In this document: piece after piece, positions 42,592 through 51,348 of the stretch
How positions within the stretch are numbered: the first letter of the stretch is position 1
Layout: every line of letters begins with the position of its first letter
Assembly: GCA_963665595.2 (NCBI GenBank)
Contig: CAXXJK010000005.1
Span: 682,001-746,000 of the forward strand
Direction of reading: 5' to 3'
Source of the DNA: G963665595 sp963665595
Lineage (GTDB): Bacteria; Actinomycetota; Coriobacteriia; Coriobacteriales; CADBOM01
DNA: 64,000 nt
Notes under the pieces: generated by a model
The model's input: the letters and a program-made list of their open reading frames with translations, nothing else
Database searches by the model: none
What the model was told of the DNA's origin: nothing
Program-made: the position numbers and the translations under genes

Positions 42592-43935
42592 ATGGACAAC
42601 GTGTCGGTGATTACGGGAATAGATCCCACTGAGGGAGTAATGGAGGTGCTCGATACCACGCGTGCGCTCTGCCCTGAATGTATGGAGACACTCTCGGCGG
42701 ATATTGTCGCGAAGAGTGATGGTACGGTGTGGATGATACGCACGTGTCCGACTCATGGAGTGTTTGAAACCTATCTGTGGCCAGACAGTACACATTATCA
42801 GCGCATGAGAGCGCTTGCATTTTCTCCGGTAGCCCCTGCACATACTATTCCCATGACGAAGAGTTGCCCGACAGCCTGCGGTATCTGTTCAAGCCACAAG
42901 CGAAGGGTTACTCTGGCGGAAATCGAAGTTACACAACGCTGCAATCTCCGTTGTCCGGTCTGTTTCATGGCAGCCGAGCACGAGGATGATGAAATGTCGC
43001 CAGAAGATTTTCGCTCATTTTTTCAGGCTATTGCAGAAACATCTGGCCTTGATACTGGTGTACAGCTTACGGGCGGTGAGCCTACGGTGCGCAAAGACCT
43101 TGCCGACATCATCGCTATCGGGCATCAAATGGGTTTCTGGGGCATAGAGGTCAATACGAACGGAGTCGTCATCTCGCGTGATCAGGAATACCTCCGCTCA
43201 CTTATCGACGCAGGGCTTACCGGTGTCTATCTTCAATTTGACGGACTCACACGAGAGCCTTATCGCCAGATTCGCGGTGCCGACCTACTCGATGTCAAAC
43301 TGGCTGCCATTGAGAACTGTCGTGCTGCGGGAGTTCAGGTGGTTCTTGCAATGACTATCGTTGCCGGCCTTAACGATGATCAACTGGGTGATGTCATTCG
43401 ATTTGCTTTGGAAAACAATGATGTGGTTGCAGGTGTTGCACTTCAGCCGGCATTTACATCCGGGCGTTTTGAGACAAATCGTATCGTGCCGCTTACCATG
43501 GGCGATGTTATCTTTACGCTAGAAGATCAGACGGAAGGCCTTATCAAAACTGAAGACATCTGGCCGCTCGGTTGTTCTCATCCTCTCTGCGATACAGGAA
43601 CCTATCTGGTTCGCTCGGATGATACATTCGTCCCTCTCACGCGTGATCTCACACATGAGGAGTACATCGATGCCTATAATCCCAATTCCCCTCAAGGATC
43701 GGTGTTTCTCGATATTGCAACTCAAAAGGGCCTGAATCTTGAGGGCGGGCTTTCAATCATAATCATGAATTATATGGACGCAGCCACGATGGACCTTGAG
43801 CGCATGGAACAGTGTTCAATGTTTTGTACAATGGCTGATGGCCGTCTCATACCTTTCTGCGCTTACCAACTTACGGATTGCGCAGGAAAGCGCATTCATC
43901 CGCCTCTTGGTTTGCCGGTAGAACAGGAGATGTAA
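42592..43935 (+). CDS. Radical SAM enzyme, COG1964/MJ0619-like
   Basis: A 447-residue protein. An N-terminal rubredoxin-like part has Cys27-x2-Cys30, Cys52 and a nearby His. An additional CPTACGIC group lies at 92-99. The radical SAM motif is Cys117-x3-Cys121-x2-Cys124 (CNLRCPVCF), with the SAM-binding GGEPT. C-terminal cysteines (CSMFC, FCAY) may hold a further cluster. This pattern fits the COG1964 family, which includes the archaeal MJ0619 methylase and tetraether lipid synthase. The reaction here is unknown. An 87-base gap before it could hold an internal promoter. Confidence 0.82.
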   Translation: MDNVSVITGIDPTEGVMEVLDTTRALCPECMETLSADIVAKSDGTVWMIRTCPTHGVFETYLWPDSTHYQRMRALAFSPVAPAHTIPMTKSCPTACGICSSHKRRVTLAEIEVTQRCNLRCPVCFMAAEHEDDEMSPEDFRSFFQAIAETSGLDTGVQLTGGEPTVRKDLADIIAIGHQMGFWGIEVNTNGVVISRDQEYLRSLIDAGLTGVYLQFDGLTREPYRQIRGADLLDVKLAAIENCRAAGVQVVLAMTIVAGLNDDQLGDVIRFALENNDVVAGVALQPAFTSGRFETNRIVPLTMGDVIFTLEDQTEGLIKTEDIWPLGCSHPLCDTGTYLVRSDDTFVPLTRDLTHEEYIDAYNPNSPQGSVFLDIATQKGLNLEGGLSIIIMNYMDAATMDLERMEQCSMFCTMADGRLIPFCAYQLTDCAGKRIHPPLGLPVEQEM

Positions 43936-43938
43936 AGA

Positions 43939-44979
43939 ATGGGTTTCATCGAAGAACATGATGTTTCGAACGAGACAAATGTGCTCTACGCATTTGATAT
44001 ACATAATGATGAATGTATTGGCTGCGGTCTCTGCGAGGCATTCTGCCCGGTAAATGTGTTCGAGATGCATCCGACAACCGAGGAAGACAAAGACGCGGGC
44101 GATACACGCGCATGTAAGCCGGTAGCAGTGTTTGCAAGTCGTTGTTGGGGATGCGAAACCTGCGTCGGACAGTGTCCAGAACATGCTATACATATCTCAG
44201 GGGAGGGCACAGGCGACGTTTTTGCTGGGCGCAAAAAAGCAGATCCGCTTCCTCTAGATGAGAAAGCTCTCTATGAGGAATGGGCAACGGTTCTGAAGGA
44301 TACCTTGAAACTGCGTTGGGAACCTGTTGCTATTACGCTTGTGAAGGCGGGTGCCCCTCTGCCTGAAGTTCCGGTTCCGAAGGAGCGCATGCGCTACTGC
44401 CAGTCTCTTATGGCTGCGCGTCGAGGTCGCTCGATTATGCTTCCCGCTAATCGCCATGCTTGTCCAGATGGTACATCGATTCTCGGTCTTACGGGTATTC
44501 CAGATAAGCTGGCATCAGGTGAGCTCTATATTCTCTTTCACAAGCTGGACTCGATTGATGCTGCGCGCCAGATGGTTGCTGAGCGTCCCAGCCTACCAGA
44601 ACGTAGTGTAGACGCAACAGTGGTGACACCGCTTGCCCAAGCCGCCTGTACGCCTGATGTGATTGCAGTGGTCGCACAGCCTGAGCAGATGATGTGGCTC
44701 TGCATGTCCGCTTCCTATTTTACTGGTCATCGTTTCGAATTTCATGCTTCTGGCTATAATGCCCAATGTGTCGAGACCACTCTGTATCCTTATACTGAGG
44801 GTGAGCCAAATATTTCTTTTGGATGTTATGGGTGCCGTGCTAGTTCAGATGTCTCTGATGACCTTATGTTCATGGGCATTCCCCGTGATATCATGCCAAC
44901 GGTAATCAATGGTTTGCGCGAACTGGGAAAGAAAGCCATCTTGCAGTCACGAGCCAAGATCTATCTTCCACCGCTGTAG
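43939..44979 (+). CDS. Ferredoxin-DUF169 fusion protein
   Basis: A 346-residue protein. The N-terminus has two ferredoxin motifs (CIGCGLCEAFCPVN and CWGCETCVGQCPEH). The rest is a DUF169 domain (LRWEPVAITLVKAGAPLP, MRYCQSLMAARRG, FGCYGCRASSD). DUF169 proteins are widespread in anaerobes and archaea without a settled function. It starts 3 bases after the radical SAM gene, suggesting it supplies electrons to it or acts on its product. Confidence 0.82.
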   Translation: MGFIEEHDVSNETNVLYAFDIHNDECIGCGLCEAFCPVNVFEMHPTTEEDKDAGDTRACKPVAVFASRCWGCETCVGQCPEHAIHISGEGTGDVFAGRKKADPLPLDEKALYEEWATVLKDTLKLRWEPVAITLVKAGAPLPEVPVPKERMRYCQSLMAARRGRSIMLPANRHACPDGTSILGLTGIPDKLASGELYILFHKLDSIDAARQMVAERPSLPERSVDATVVTPLAQAACTPDVIAVVAQPEQMMWLCMSASYFTGHRFEFHASGYNAQCVETTLYPYTEGEPNISFGCYGCRASSDVSDDLMFMGIPRDIMPTVINGLRELGKKAILQSRAKIYLPPL

Positions 44980-44992
44980 GAGGCTCATGAGG

Positions 44993-45466
44993 ATGGATGA
45001 GCTGTTTATCGTACGCCCGGTATCTGAGACAGATTACCCCTATATTGTCACCCTTCTCACGGAAGAGGGGCTAGGGATTCCCGCGTTATGGCGCGAGGGT
45101 ACGGTGGCCGCTAATGCTGAAGATGAACTGGTAGGCTATATTTACACGCAGCATACCGCGATGGGCCCTCATGTGGCACCGATTGCCGTGTTTTCCGCTT
45201 GGCGCGGTCTGCGTGTGGGCCAGGCACTGATTGAATTTGAACTGAAACGGTATGGGGAGCTCAAGCTAGTAGCGCGGGGTGATTCGGTAGGATTTTATCG
45301 GGCGCTCGGTTTCTCTGAAATACCCTTTTGCGAGATTTCTGACGAGTTGGAAGAAGATTGCAATGTCTGTGCGTACCGCGAAGAATGCGAACCAGTTGCC
45401 TTCATGAAGTGCGCTGATACAACGGGCGTGCGAGAAAATCATGAAGGAGATAGTTTCGATGAGTGA
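44993..45466 (+). CDS. GNAT-family protein with Cys-rich tail
   Basis: About 157 residues. The GNAT acetyl-CoA loop is seen in WRGLRVGQALIEFE, followed by GFYRALGF. The C-terminus carries CNVCAYREEC, a small metal-binding-like cluster not usual in GNAT enzymes. The frame opens at 44909, overlapping the previous gene; TAGGAGG favours the ATG at 44993 (9-base spacing) or 44987. Its overlap with the next gene places it in the redox operon. The acyl acceptor is unknown. Confidence 0.78.
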   Translation: MDELFIVRPVSETDYPYIVTLLTEEGLGIPALWREGTVAANAEDELVGYIYTQHTAMGPHVAPIAVFSAWRGLRVGQALIEFELKRYGELKLVARGDSVGFYRALGFSEIPFCEISDELEEDCNVCAYREECEPVAFMKCADTTGVRENHEGDSFDE

Positions 45467-46820
45467 CGAAAGCTTCCCCTGCAAAACCGATGATGCTGAC
45501 CCTTCGTCGATGCAGGATTCAATACGCGAGACCGTCACGCACATCCGAGATGATTTCAACAAGGCGAGAGTGTGCTTGTCGTGCGGCGCCTGCACATCTC
45601 GCTGCGAACTGCTCGATCAGCGAGAGTGGGATCGACGCACGATTATCGCTTTGAGTCTGACGTATCTCAACGAGGCATTGGAGTCCGCTGACCCCGCTCT
45701 TGTATTGCGGCGATGCATGGAGGAGGATGTTTCGTTTTACTCATTTTTTCGTACTTGTTCTGCGTGCGATCGCTGTACGGCTGTCTGTTCAGAAGATCTC
45801 AGTATGGCTGCAATCTGGCGTCGTTGGCGTCATATTTTTGCGCAGATCGATATACTGCCTGAATGTGACGTGCGCATAGTGAGCGTCGACCATACGTGGG
45901 ATCTTTTCAGTGCGTATAGGGCTGTCTATGGTATCGATTATTCAGATCTTCCTCTGCTGAATATCGCACCTGTTGATGCTGAAGATACTGTCTTGCCGTG
46001 TGGTGACGACATCATGCCAAGCAGCGATACTCGTTGTGAAAAAACGCTCTTTTTTCCCGGTTGTACGCTTGTTTCTTACGTTCCTGAGTTGACTCGAGCT
46101 GCGTTTAACTGGCTAGAAGAAAGAGGTCCCTGCCTACTGGCTACTCAGTGTTGTGGCAGTCCTTTGGTAAGTGCGGGGCGCGAGGAGCGCGCAGACGCAT
46201 GGAAGTGCCGAATTCTTCAAGAAGCTGTTGCCCAGGGAGTGACGCGTATCGTGACTGTTTGCCCTGGGTGTGCGGGTGAGCTTGCGCGCATGGCAACTTT
46301 CGTGGCACCCAACATAGAATTTATGGCGTTTCCGCAGATGCTGCTTGATGCGGATCTTCGTGTTGACCCACGAGCGGTCGAGCCCGTGCCTCTTGCAGTG
46401 GCCGATGCCTGTCATGACCGTTTGAGTATTCATGGCAGCGCAATTCGTATGCTGCTCTCAGATGTTCCATCGGTATCTTGTGGCTGTGAAGGCTACAACA
46501 CCTTTTGCTGCGGTGCTGGCGGGAGTGTTGAACCGTTCGATCCTGAGTGCGCACACGCCCGAGCTCGAGCAAATATGGAACGCGCAGAGAGGTCAGGAGC
46601 GAGGGGCCTCGTGGTATCGTGTCCGACGTGCTCCTACACTTATTCAAAAGAACTGCGTGCTTTAAGAAACAGTGAGCAGGTCTGCCTTGAGGGATTTCAC
46701 GTATACAACTATCTTGAACTCATCTTTGATTGGTATATCGATTGGGAATCCGTATTCTCTCGCCTTGAAATGATGTGGACGGGTGAATATGCCGACTGGC
46801 TAGCCTATCAGCTGCTCTAA
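45459..46820 (+). CDS. CCG-domain Fe-S protein 2 (HdrD/GlpC-like)
   Basis: A 453-residue paralogue of the protein at 38.2 kb. It has CLSCGACTSRC and CSACDRCTAVC ferredoxin-type groups, then two CCG domains (FFPGCTLVSYVPELT...QCCGS...CPGC and ADACHDR...FCCGAGG...CPTC). It ends in a similar YLELIFDWYIDW segment, a shared and distinctive tail. AAGGAG sits 9 bases before the ATG at 45459, and the start overlaps the GNAT gene. It closes the operon. Confidence 0.82.
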   Translation: MSDESFPCKTDDADPSSMQDSIRETVTHIRDDFNKARVCLSCGACTSRCELLDQREWDRRTIIALSLTYLNEALESADPALVLRRCMEEDVSFYSFFRTCSACDRCTAVCSEDLSMAAIWRRWRHIFAQIDILPECDVRIVSVDHTWDLFSAYRAVYGIDYSDLPLLNIAPVDAEDTVLPCGDDIMPSSDTRCEKTLFFPGCTLVSYVPELTRAAFNWLEERGPCLLATQCCGSPLVSAGREERADAWKCRILQEAVAQGVTRIVTVCPGCAGELARMATFVAPNIEFMAFPQMLLDADLRVDPRAVEPVPLAVADACHDRLSIHGSAIRMLLSDVPSVSCGCEGYNTFCCGAGGSVEPFDPECAHARARANMERAERSGARGLVVSCPTCSYTYSKELRALRNSEQVCLEGFHVYNYLELIFDWYIDWESVFSRLEMMWTGEYADWLAYQLL

Positions 46821-47338
46821 TTGTTTGACGCAATCCACACTTCTTCAACGGTACCCATGTATTGGATAGAGAAATCCTTTTTGACATAGTGCTTCTTGAT
46901 TATATCGTCATCAAGAAATGCCTGCTCAATAAGGGGCGCTGCATAGATTTTGCGGCAGACAAGCAGCAAACTGGCTTCTTCAAATGTGGGGTATCCGCCC
47001 ACCATGGTTGCGTGCAGACCTGCACGCTCAACCTTATCGGGCTCATCGCGTCCGGACACTCGGCCAATATACCAGAGGGCCTCGGTGACACTCTCATGAG
47101 AAGAGTCAAAAAACGATAGCGTGAAGTGGTCGTCTGCGTCAATAAATTCTTTTGTGTAGCGTTGTGGTCGAATAAGCACGGTCGCAACGCTACGATTCCA
47201 ATAGGTCCCAAAGGTTCCCCAAGCGGCAGTCAGCGTGTTGACGGTACCGTCTGGCTTCATAGCGCTTACGAGCGAAAAATCTTCACCAAACCGAATAAAG
47301 GGATTAAAGGCAAGCTCATGAATATCGATGGCTTTCAT
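46817..47338 (-). CDS. Flavin reductase-family protein
   Basis: A 173-residue split-barrel FMN-binding protein (NTLTAAWGTFGTYWNRSVATVLIRPQRYTKEFI, then HFTLSFF). These features are those of the flavin reductase-like family in anaerobes. The frame opens at 47416, but the ATG at 47338 follows GAAAGGACG and gives the normal length. It overlaps the convergent CCG gene by four bases at its 3' end. Confidence 0.82.
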   Translation of the reverse strand: MKAIDIHELAFNPFIRFGEDFSLVSAMKPDGTVNTLTAAWGTFGTYWNRSVATVLIRPQRYTKEFIDADDHFTLSFFDSSHESVTEALWYIGRVSGRDEPDKVERAGLHATMVGGYPTFEEASLLLVCRKIYAAPLIEQAFLDDDIIKKHYVKKDFSIQYMGTVEEVWIASNN

Positions 47339-47351
47339 ATACGTCCTTTCA

Positions 47352-48296
47352 CTAATGCAGGTGGGTATCGATGGCACTGCAGGCACGTTCCCAACTTGTA
47401 AAACAATGTTCAACAAAGGCTGCGGGGTCGTTTATACGGGGCAAACAGACAAGGGGCCGTTCAGGCTGTTTACTGCTTGAGATATCCAACGCACCATTCA
47501 ATTGTTCGACGGATAAATAGCCACGGTCCCATTCGCACTGGGCTATGTCAAGTAGATAAAATTCGTCGATGAAGAATTCTGGGTGAATGAGTCGAGCTGC
47601 TGCCACTACATCCCAACAGATAAAACCTGGGGTACCGAAGTGCTCTTGATTGCATGTACACCAATGAAGAGCCTCCTGTACAAAAAATGCTCCTGTTGTT
47701 GTTCGACTCGCTGACATGCGATTCAGAAAATCTTCGGAAGAAAAATAGGCAGGGAAACAGTTGTTGCCAGTGGCGATGTAGGGAGTGTCGATATGTTCAA
47801 GTGCCAAACGCGTGGCCAAGGGGTCGCAGGAGAAGTTGAGTTCGTTTACCGTTATATCTCTCATTATGAGATCTTGGGTAATGCCCCCCATAAAGGCTGC
47901 TTCGCGTAGTCGGGAGAGAGAACCAGGAATACACTGTTCGGCTAGTTTGAGATTAGTCGTAGAACCGATAGCAAGAAGGGATATACAACCGGGGTTCTTT
48001 CTAATTTCCTCTGCTAGGAAGTTTCCGGCTGGAGAAGAAAGATCATGAGGGGTAGCTGCTCCTTGATAGAGAGGAATAGTAAGTTTAAGTGTTTCAAAGA
48101 GTTTGGTCGTGGCCGATTGCACGGCATTTATATTTGAATTTCCATAGGTAGTGCACACGGCATCGATATATGCGTATCTGGGATTGCCTATGAGATAGAG
48201 CAAGGCAAGAGCATCATCAATGTCACGCCCTTCTATGCCCATGGTGTTGTCGCAGTCAATAACGATATGTTTGATGTGTTGCATCGATGAAATCAT
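47352..48296 (-). CDS. Inosine-uridine-type nucleoside hydrolase
   Basis: A 314-residue enzyme that cleaves ribonucleosides to base and ribose. The calcium-binding N-terminal aspartates are in VIDCDNTMGIEGRDIDDALAL, with a longer spacer than the usual DTDxGxDD, and AFMGG is the later core motif. A second ATG at 48284 is possible. It is divergent from the APH-fold kinase and may act on a base- or ribose-containing compound imported by the adjacent ABC system. Confidence 0.82.
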   Translation of the reverse strand: MISSMQHIKHIVIDCDNTMGIEGRDIDDALALLYLIGNPRYAYIDAVCTTYGNSNINAVQSATTKLFETLKLTIPLYQGAATPHDLSSPAGNFLAEEIRKNPGCISLLAIGSTTNLKLAEQCIPGSLSRLREAAFMGGITQDLIMRDITVNELNFSCDPLATRLALEHIDTPYIATGNNCFPAYFSSEDFLNRMSASRTTTGAFFVQEALHWCTCNQEHFGTPGFICWDVVAAARLIHPEFFIDEFYLLDIAQCEWDRGYLSVEQLNGALDISSSKQPERPLVCLPRINDPAAFVEHCFTSWERACSAIDTHLH

Positions 48297-48409
48297 GAAG
48301 TATCACTCTTTCAAGGGGTGCCGGTATTGTCTATCTGGCTTATATTAGTGCATGTCTAATAGTTTAGCAAATATACTAGTTCTGCCTTTGGGGAATGAGG
48401 AAAACCAGA

Positions 48410-49447
48410 ATGGATATCCGTCAGATGGCTCAATCGTATATGAATAATGCTCCTTCATTGCGGGCTGAGTTGCACATTCCCTTTGATGCTCCTATTGTGT
48501 TAGACTCGATTGGTCATGGAGAGTATAACGATAATTATCGATTTGCTCACCCGATATATGGCTCTGAGTTTGTGCTCCGCATCAACTATGGGAGTCAGAT
48601 GCATCTTGACCACCAGATAGCCTATGAATTTGACGCGTTGAAATTGCTCGAGTCCAGCGGGCGTACCCCTCGGGCTATTTATTTCGATGAGTCTCCGTCT
48701 GCGCCCGGTAACGGTATTCTTGTGGAAGAATTTCATAGGGGACGTCCCCTCTGCTATGAAACTGATTTAGCGCGTGCGGCTGCGGTGCTCGCTGATATTC
48801 ATGGAATCATACCAGAGGGCGCGCATAACCTGCTATCTCCTTTGCGTCCTTTGAGCGAGATAGTCGATGAGTCACAAAGAATGTTTGAGTCGTATGCGAA
48901 CAGTGCTGTCTCCGAGAGAATTGTTGCTGATATGATACGGGAACTCTTGACACGAGTTTCCCAAACTGTTCGCAACAATGAAGATGCCTCATACCGTAAT
49001 GTTTCTGCTGCTGAGAGTCGGCGCTGTATTATCAATACAGAATTGAACTCTTCGAATTTTCTCATGATAGATGAAGACTACTCAAAAGACACACTGGTTG
49101 ATTGGGAAAAGCCGATCTGGGGCGACGCGGCTCAAGATATTGCAGATTTTCTTGCTCCCACCACTACATTCTGGAAGACAGATACCATACTTTCCCGCTC
49201 TCAGATGGATGAGTTTGTTGCGGCGTATGAGGCGGCGTTTGTAGGACATTCAGACAGAGCACGCCTCAACGAGACGCTCAGCGTCTATCTTCCGCTTACG
49301 TGTCTTCGTGGGATCACGTGGTGTGCGATGGCGTTTGTGGAATATCAGAGTTGCAATCGAGCGCTGCAAGATCAGCATACCTTCGAGAAGATCAAGGCAT
49401 ATCTCGACCCTTCATTTATTGAAATGATACGAGAAGAATGGTATTGA
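48410..49447 (+). CDS. APH/choline-kinase-fold phosphotransferase with unusual catalytic loop
   Basis: About 345 residues. The N-lobe pattern (GHGEYNDNYRF, FVLRINYGSQ) and the later LVDWEKPIWGDAAQDIADF fit the aminoglycoside phosphotransferase/thiamine kinase fold. The catalytic loop reads INTELNSSNFL where HxDxxxxN is usual: the metal-binding Asn is kept, but the catalytic Asp position is Glu. GAGGA lies 8 bases before the ATG at 48410; the ATG at 48395 is an alternative. It is convergent with the ABC operon. Confidence 0.75.
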   Translation: MDIRQMAQSYMNNAPSLRAELHIPFDAPIVLDSIGHGEYNDNYRFAHPIYGSEFVLRINYGSQMHLDHQIAYEFDALKLLESSGRTPRAIYFDESPSAPGNGILVEEFHRGRPLCYETDLARAAAVLADIHGIIPEGAHNLLSPLRPLSEIVDESQRMFESYANSAVSERIVADMIRELLTRVSQTVRNNEDASYRNVSAAESRRCIINTELNSSNFLMIDEDYSKDTLVDWEKPIWGDAAQDIADFLAPTTTFWKTDTILSRSQMDEFVAAYEAAFVGHSDRARLNETLSVYLPLTCLRGITWCAMAFVEYQSCNRALQDQHTFEKIKAYLDPSFIEMIREEWY

Positions 49448-49486
49448 TTGGCATATGAGCCTGCGAAAGAGACGCTTACTTGTTTA

Positions 49487-50527
49487 TCAAGATTTTTGAG
49501 GATAAATGAAGCAGCCGTTGGGTTCGAGTCGTACCCGCACAACGGTTTCAGGTGTCAGCGGTTGGAGGGTGGTCAGTATTAGGTTTTGACCGCCTACATC
49601 AAGTATGTTCTCGTAGCTGGATCCCTGATAGCGACAAGAAGATACTGCGAGCGCGATAGAGGTAGGATCATTTTCCTCAGTTATGCATAGCGCTGATTTT
49701 CTTATGATCACAGAGGCTAAGCCATGTCTGCTCTCTGATGTAGACAGATAATCGCTGAAATCCATGGTGAAGGGGCCAGCGGTAAATATGCCGTCTGTGA
49801 CAGTCCCCATCAGCTCCGAGCAATCTCCAAAGCAGCGAGCAATCTCGCCGGTCTTTGGACGCTCATACAACTTCTGTGGCGTTCCTTCTTGTGCGATACG
49901 TCCCTCTGCCATATAGAAAATGCGATCAGAGAGTTCAAGGGCCTCTCCCGCATTATGCGTTACTAGTATGGTGGTGAGACCAATAGTATCGTGCAGTTCT
50001 CTGACAAGTTTACGCATATCATTTCTTAAGCCTTCATCAAGGCCGGAAAATGGCTCATCAAGTAACAGGTACCGTGGATGAGGGGCGATAGCACGGGCGA
50101 GCGCTACGCGTTGCTGTTGGCCGCCGGAAATCTGATCTATACGACGTTGGCCCATACCGGCAAGGTGGACTAACTCAAGAAGCTGTTCTGCTTGTTCGCC
50201 ACGTTCCTGTTTTCCTACACCTTGGATGCGAAGGGGAAACGCAATGTTATCTCTCACGTTCATATGGGGGAATAGACGTATATCTTGAAAAAGAATCGAT
50301 GTTTTTCGGCGATAGGCGGGGAGGCGATCGACTATCTCATCGCCGAAGAACACATGCCCATTATTCTGTACGGTAATACCCGCTATTACCTTGAGCGTAC
50401 TGGTCTTACCAGCACCGCTGTGACCGAGAAGCGAAACAAAGGAGCCATCTTCTACCTCCAAAGACAGGTCACTTAAGATATCAGCTCCATTCAGCGTGAG
50501 ATCAATATGTTCAAGTCGCAGGTTCAT
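49487..50527 (-). CDS. ABC importer ATPase (YnjD/PotA/FbpC-like)
   Basis: A 346-residue ATPase with Walker A LLGHSGAGKTS, Q-loop LFQDIRLFPHM, signature ISGGQQQR, Walker B YLLLDEPFSGLD and the H-loop VTHN. A C-terminal TOBE-like regulatory domain (about 235-346) is seen. It is the last gene of the importer operon, overlapping the permease gene by ATGA. It couples ATP hydrolysis to uptake through the two permeases. Confidence 0.9.
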   Translation of the reverse strand: MNLRLEHIDLTLNGADILSDLSLEVEDGSFVSLLGHSGAGKTSTLKVIAGITVQNNGHVFFGDEIVDRLPAYRRKTSILFQDIRLFPHMNVRDNIAFPLRIQGVGKQERGEQAEQLLELVHLAGMGQRRIDQISGGQQQRVALARAIAPHPRYLLLDEPFSGLDEGLRNDMRKLVRELHDTIGLTTILVTHNAGEALELSDRIFYMAEGRIAQEGTPQKLYERPKTGEIARCFGDCSELMGTVTDGIFTAGPFTMDFSDYLSTSESRHGLASVIIRKSALCITEENDPTSIALAVSSCRYQGSSYENILDVGGQNLILTTLQPLTPETVVRVRLEPNGCFIYPQKS

Positions 50528-51348
50528 TCGAAGAAACTCCCTTGCTTACGTATACCAAATCGCTTCAGAAGTAGTTCAAAGATAAAAAATACTGCAAATG
50601 TTATGCCGATGAATACAACGGCATAGGCACTGCCGATGGTACGGTCTTCTCCTACGAGGAACGGAAACATGGTAACCGCGAGAGTGTTTATCGTTCCTCC
50701 GCCTATAAGCAGCGTGACGAAGTATTGACTGAATGAAATAATATAGCTCATGGAAGCCGCCGAGAGAAGTCCGGGGATAAGTGAGGGGAGCGTGATATAG
50801 CGTAGGGTCTGCCAACGATTTGACCCCAGCGCTGAAGCTTGTTCTTCAAGACGATTTCCCGCCGCCGCCGTAACATCGGTCATGATCGTGATGGCGTAGG
50901 GTAGCGCAATGACCGTGTGGGCTATGATGACGCCAACAACCGTATCCGCCAGTCCAACTCTTAAGAAAAGTACCTGAACACCCATTGCAAAAACTGTTGC
51001 CGGGACAATAAAAGGCAAAATAGTTGCAAAACGGAAAAACTCTTTACCTATGAATGTGTGATGAACCAAGGCGCGGGCAGCCATGGTCGCGGTTATTACC
51101 GAGAGCACAGATACCATGATGCCAATCGCAATACTTGTGAGAAGAGTATTCACGAGCGGGTTATAGGTATTAAATATTTCGCTGAGTCCGCGTGTTGAAA
51201 AATCCGAGGGGAGAATGTTTGGCCAAGGCCAATAGTTGGTAAATGCCCAGACAAAAATAATAAGGAGCGGCACCGCGATACAAATCATGTAGATGACTGA
51301 AAAGATCATCGCAGCACGACGGTATCCCGAAGAGTAGGGCATGCTCAT
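50524..51348 (-). CDS. ABC importer permease 2 (YnjC-like, C-terminal half)
   Basis: A 274-residue permease with six membrane helices and the EAA loop region EEQASALGSNRWQTLRYITLPSLIPG that contacts the ATPase. It overlaps both neighbours by four bases, so the operon is translationally coupled. Together with permease 1 it corresponds to the two halves of a fused YnjC-type permease. Confidence 0.88.
   Translation of the reverse strand: MSMPYSSGYRRAAMIFSVIYMICIAVPLLIIFVWAFTNYWPWPNILPSDFSTRGLSEIFNTYNPLVNTLLTSIAIGIMVSVLSVITATMAARALVHHTFIGKEFFRFATILPFIVPATVFAMGVQVLFLRVGLADTVVGVIIAHTVIALPYAITIMTDVTAAAGNRLEEQASALGSNRWQTLRYITLPSLIPGLLSAASMSYIISFSQYFVTLLIGGGTINTLAVTMFPFLVGEDRTIGSAYAVVFIGITFAVFFIFELLLKRFGIRKQGSFFE

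Noticed and set aside
49501..49540. GGTTCGAGTC resembling a tRNA T-loop
   Set aside because: It lies inside the ATPase coding region and no acceptor or anticodon stem can be drawn around it.
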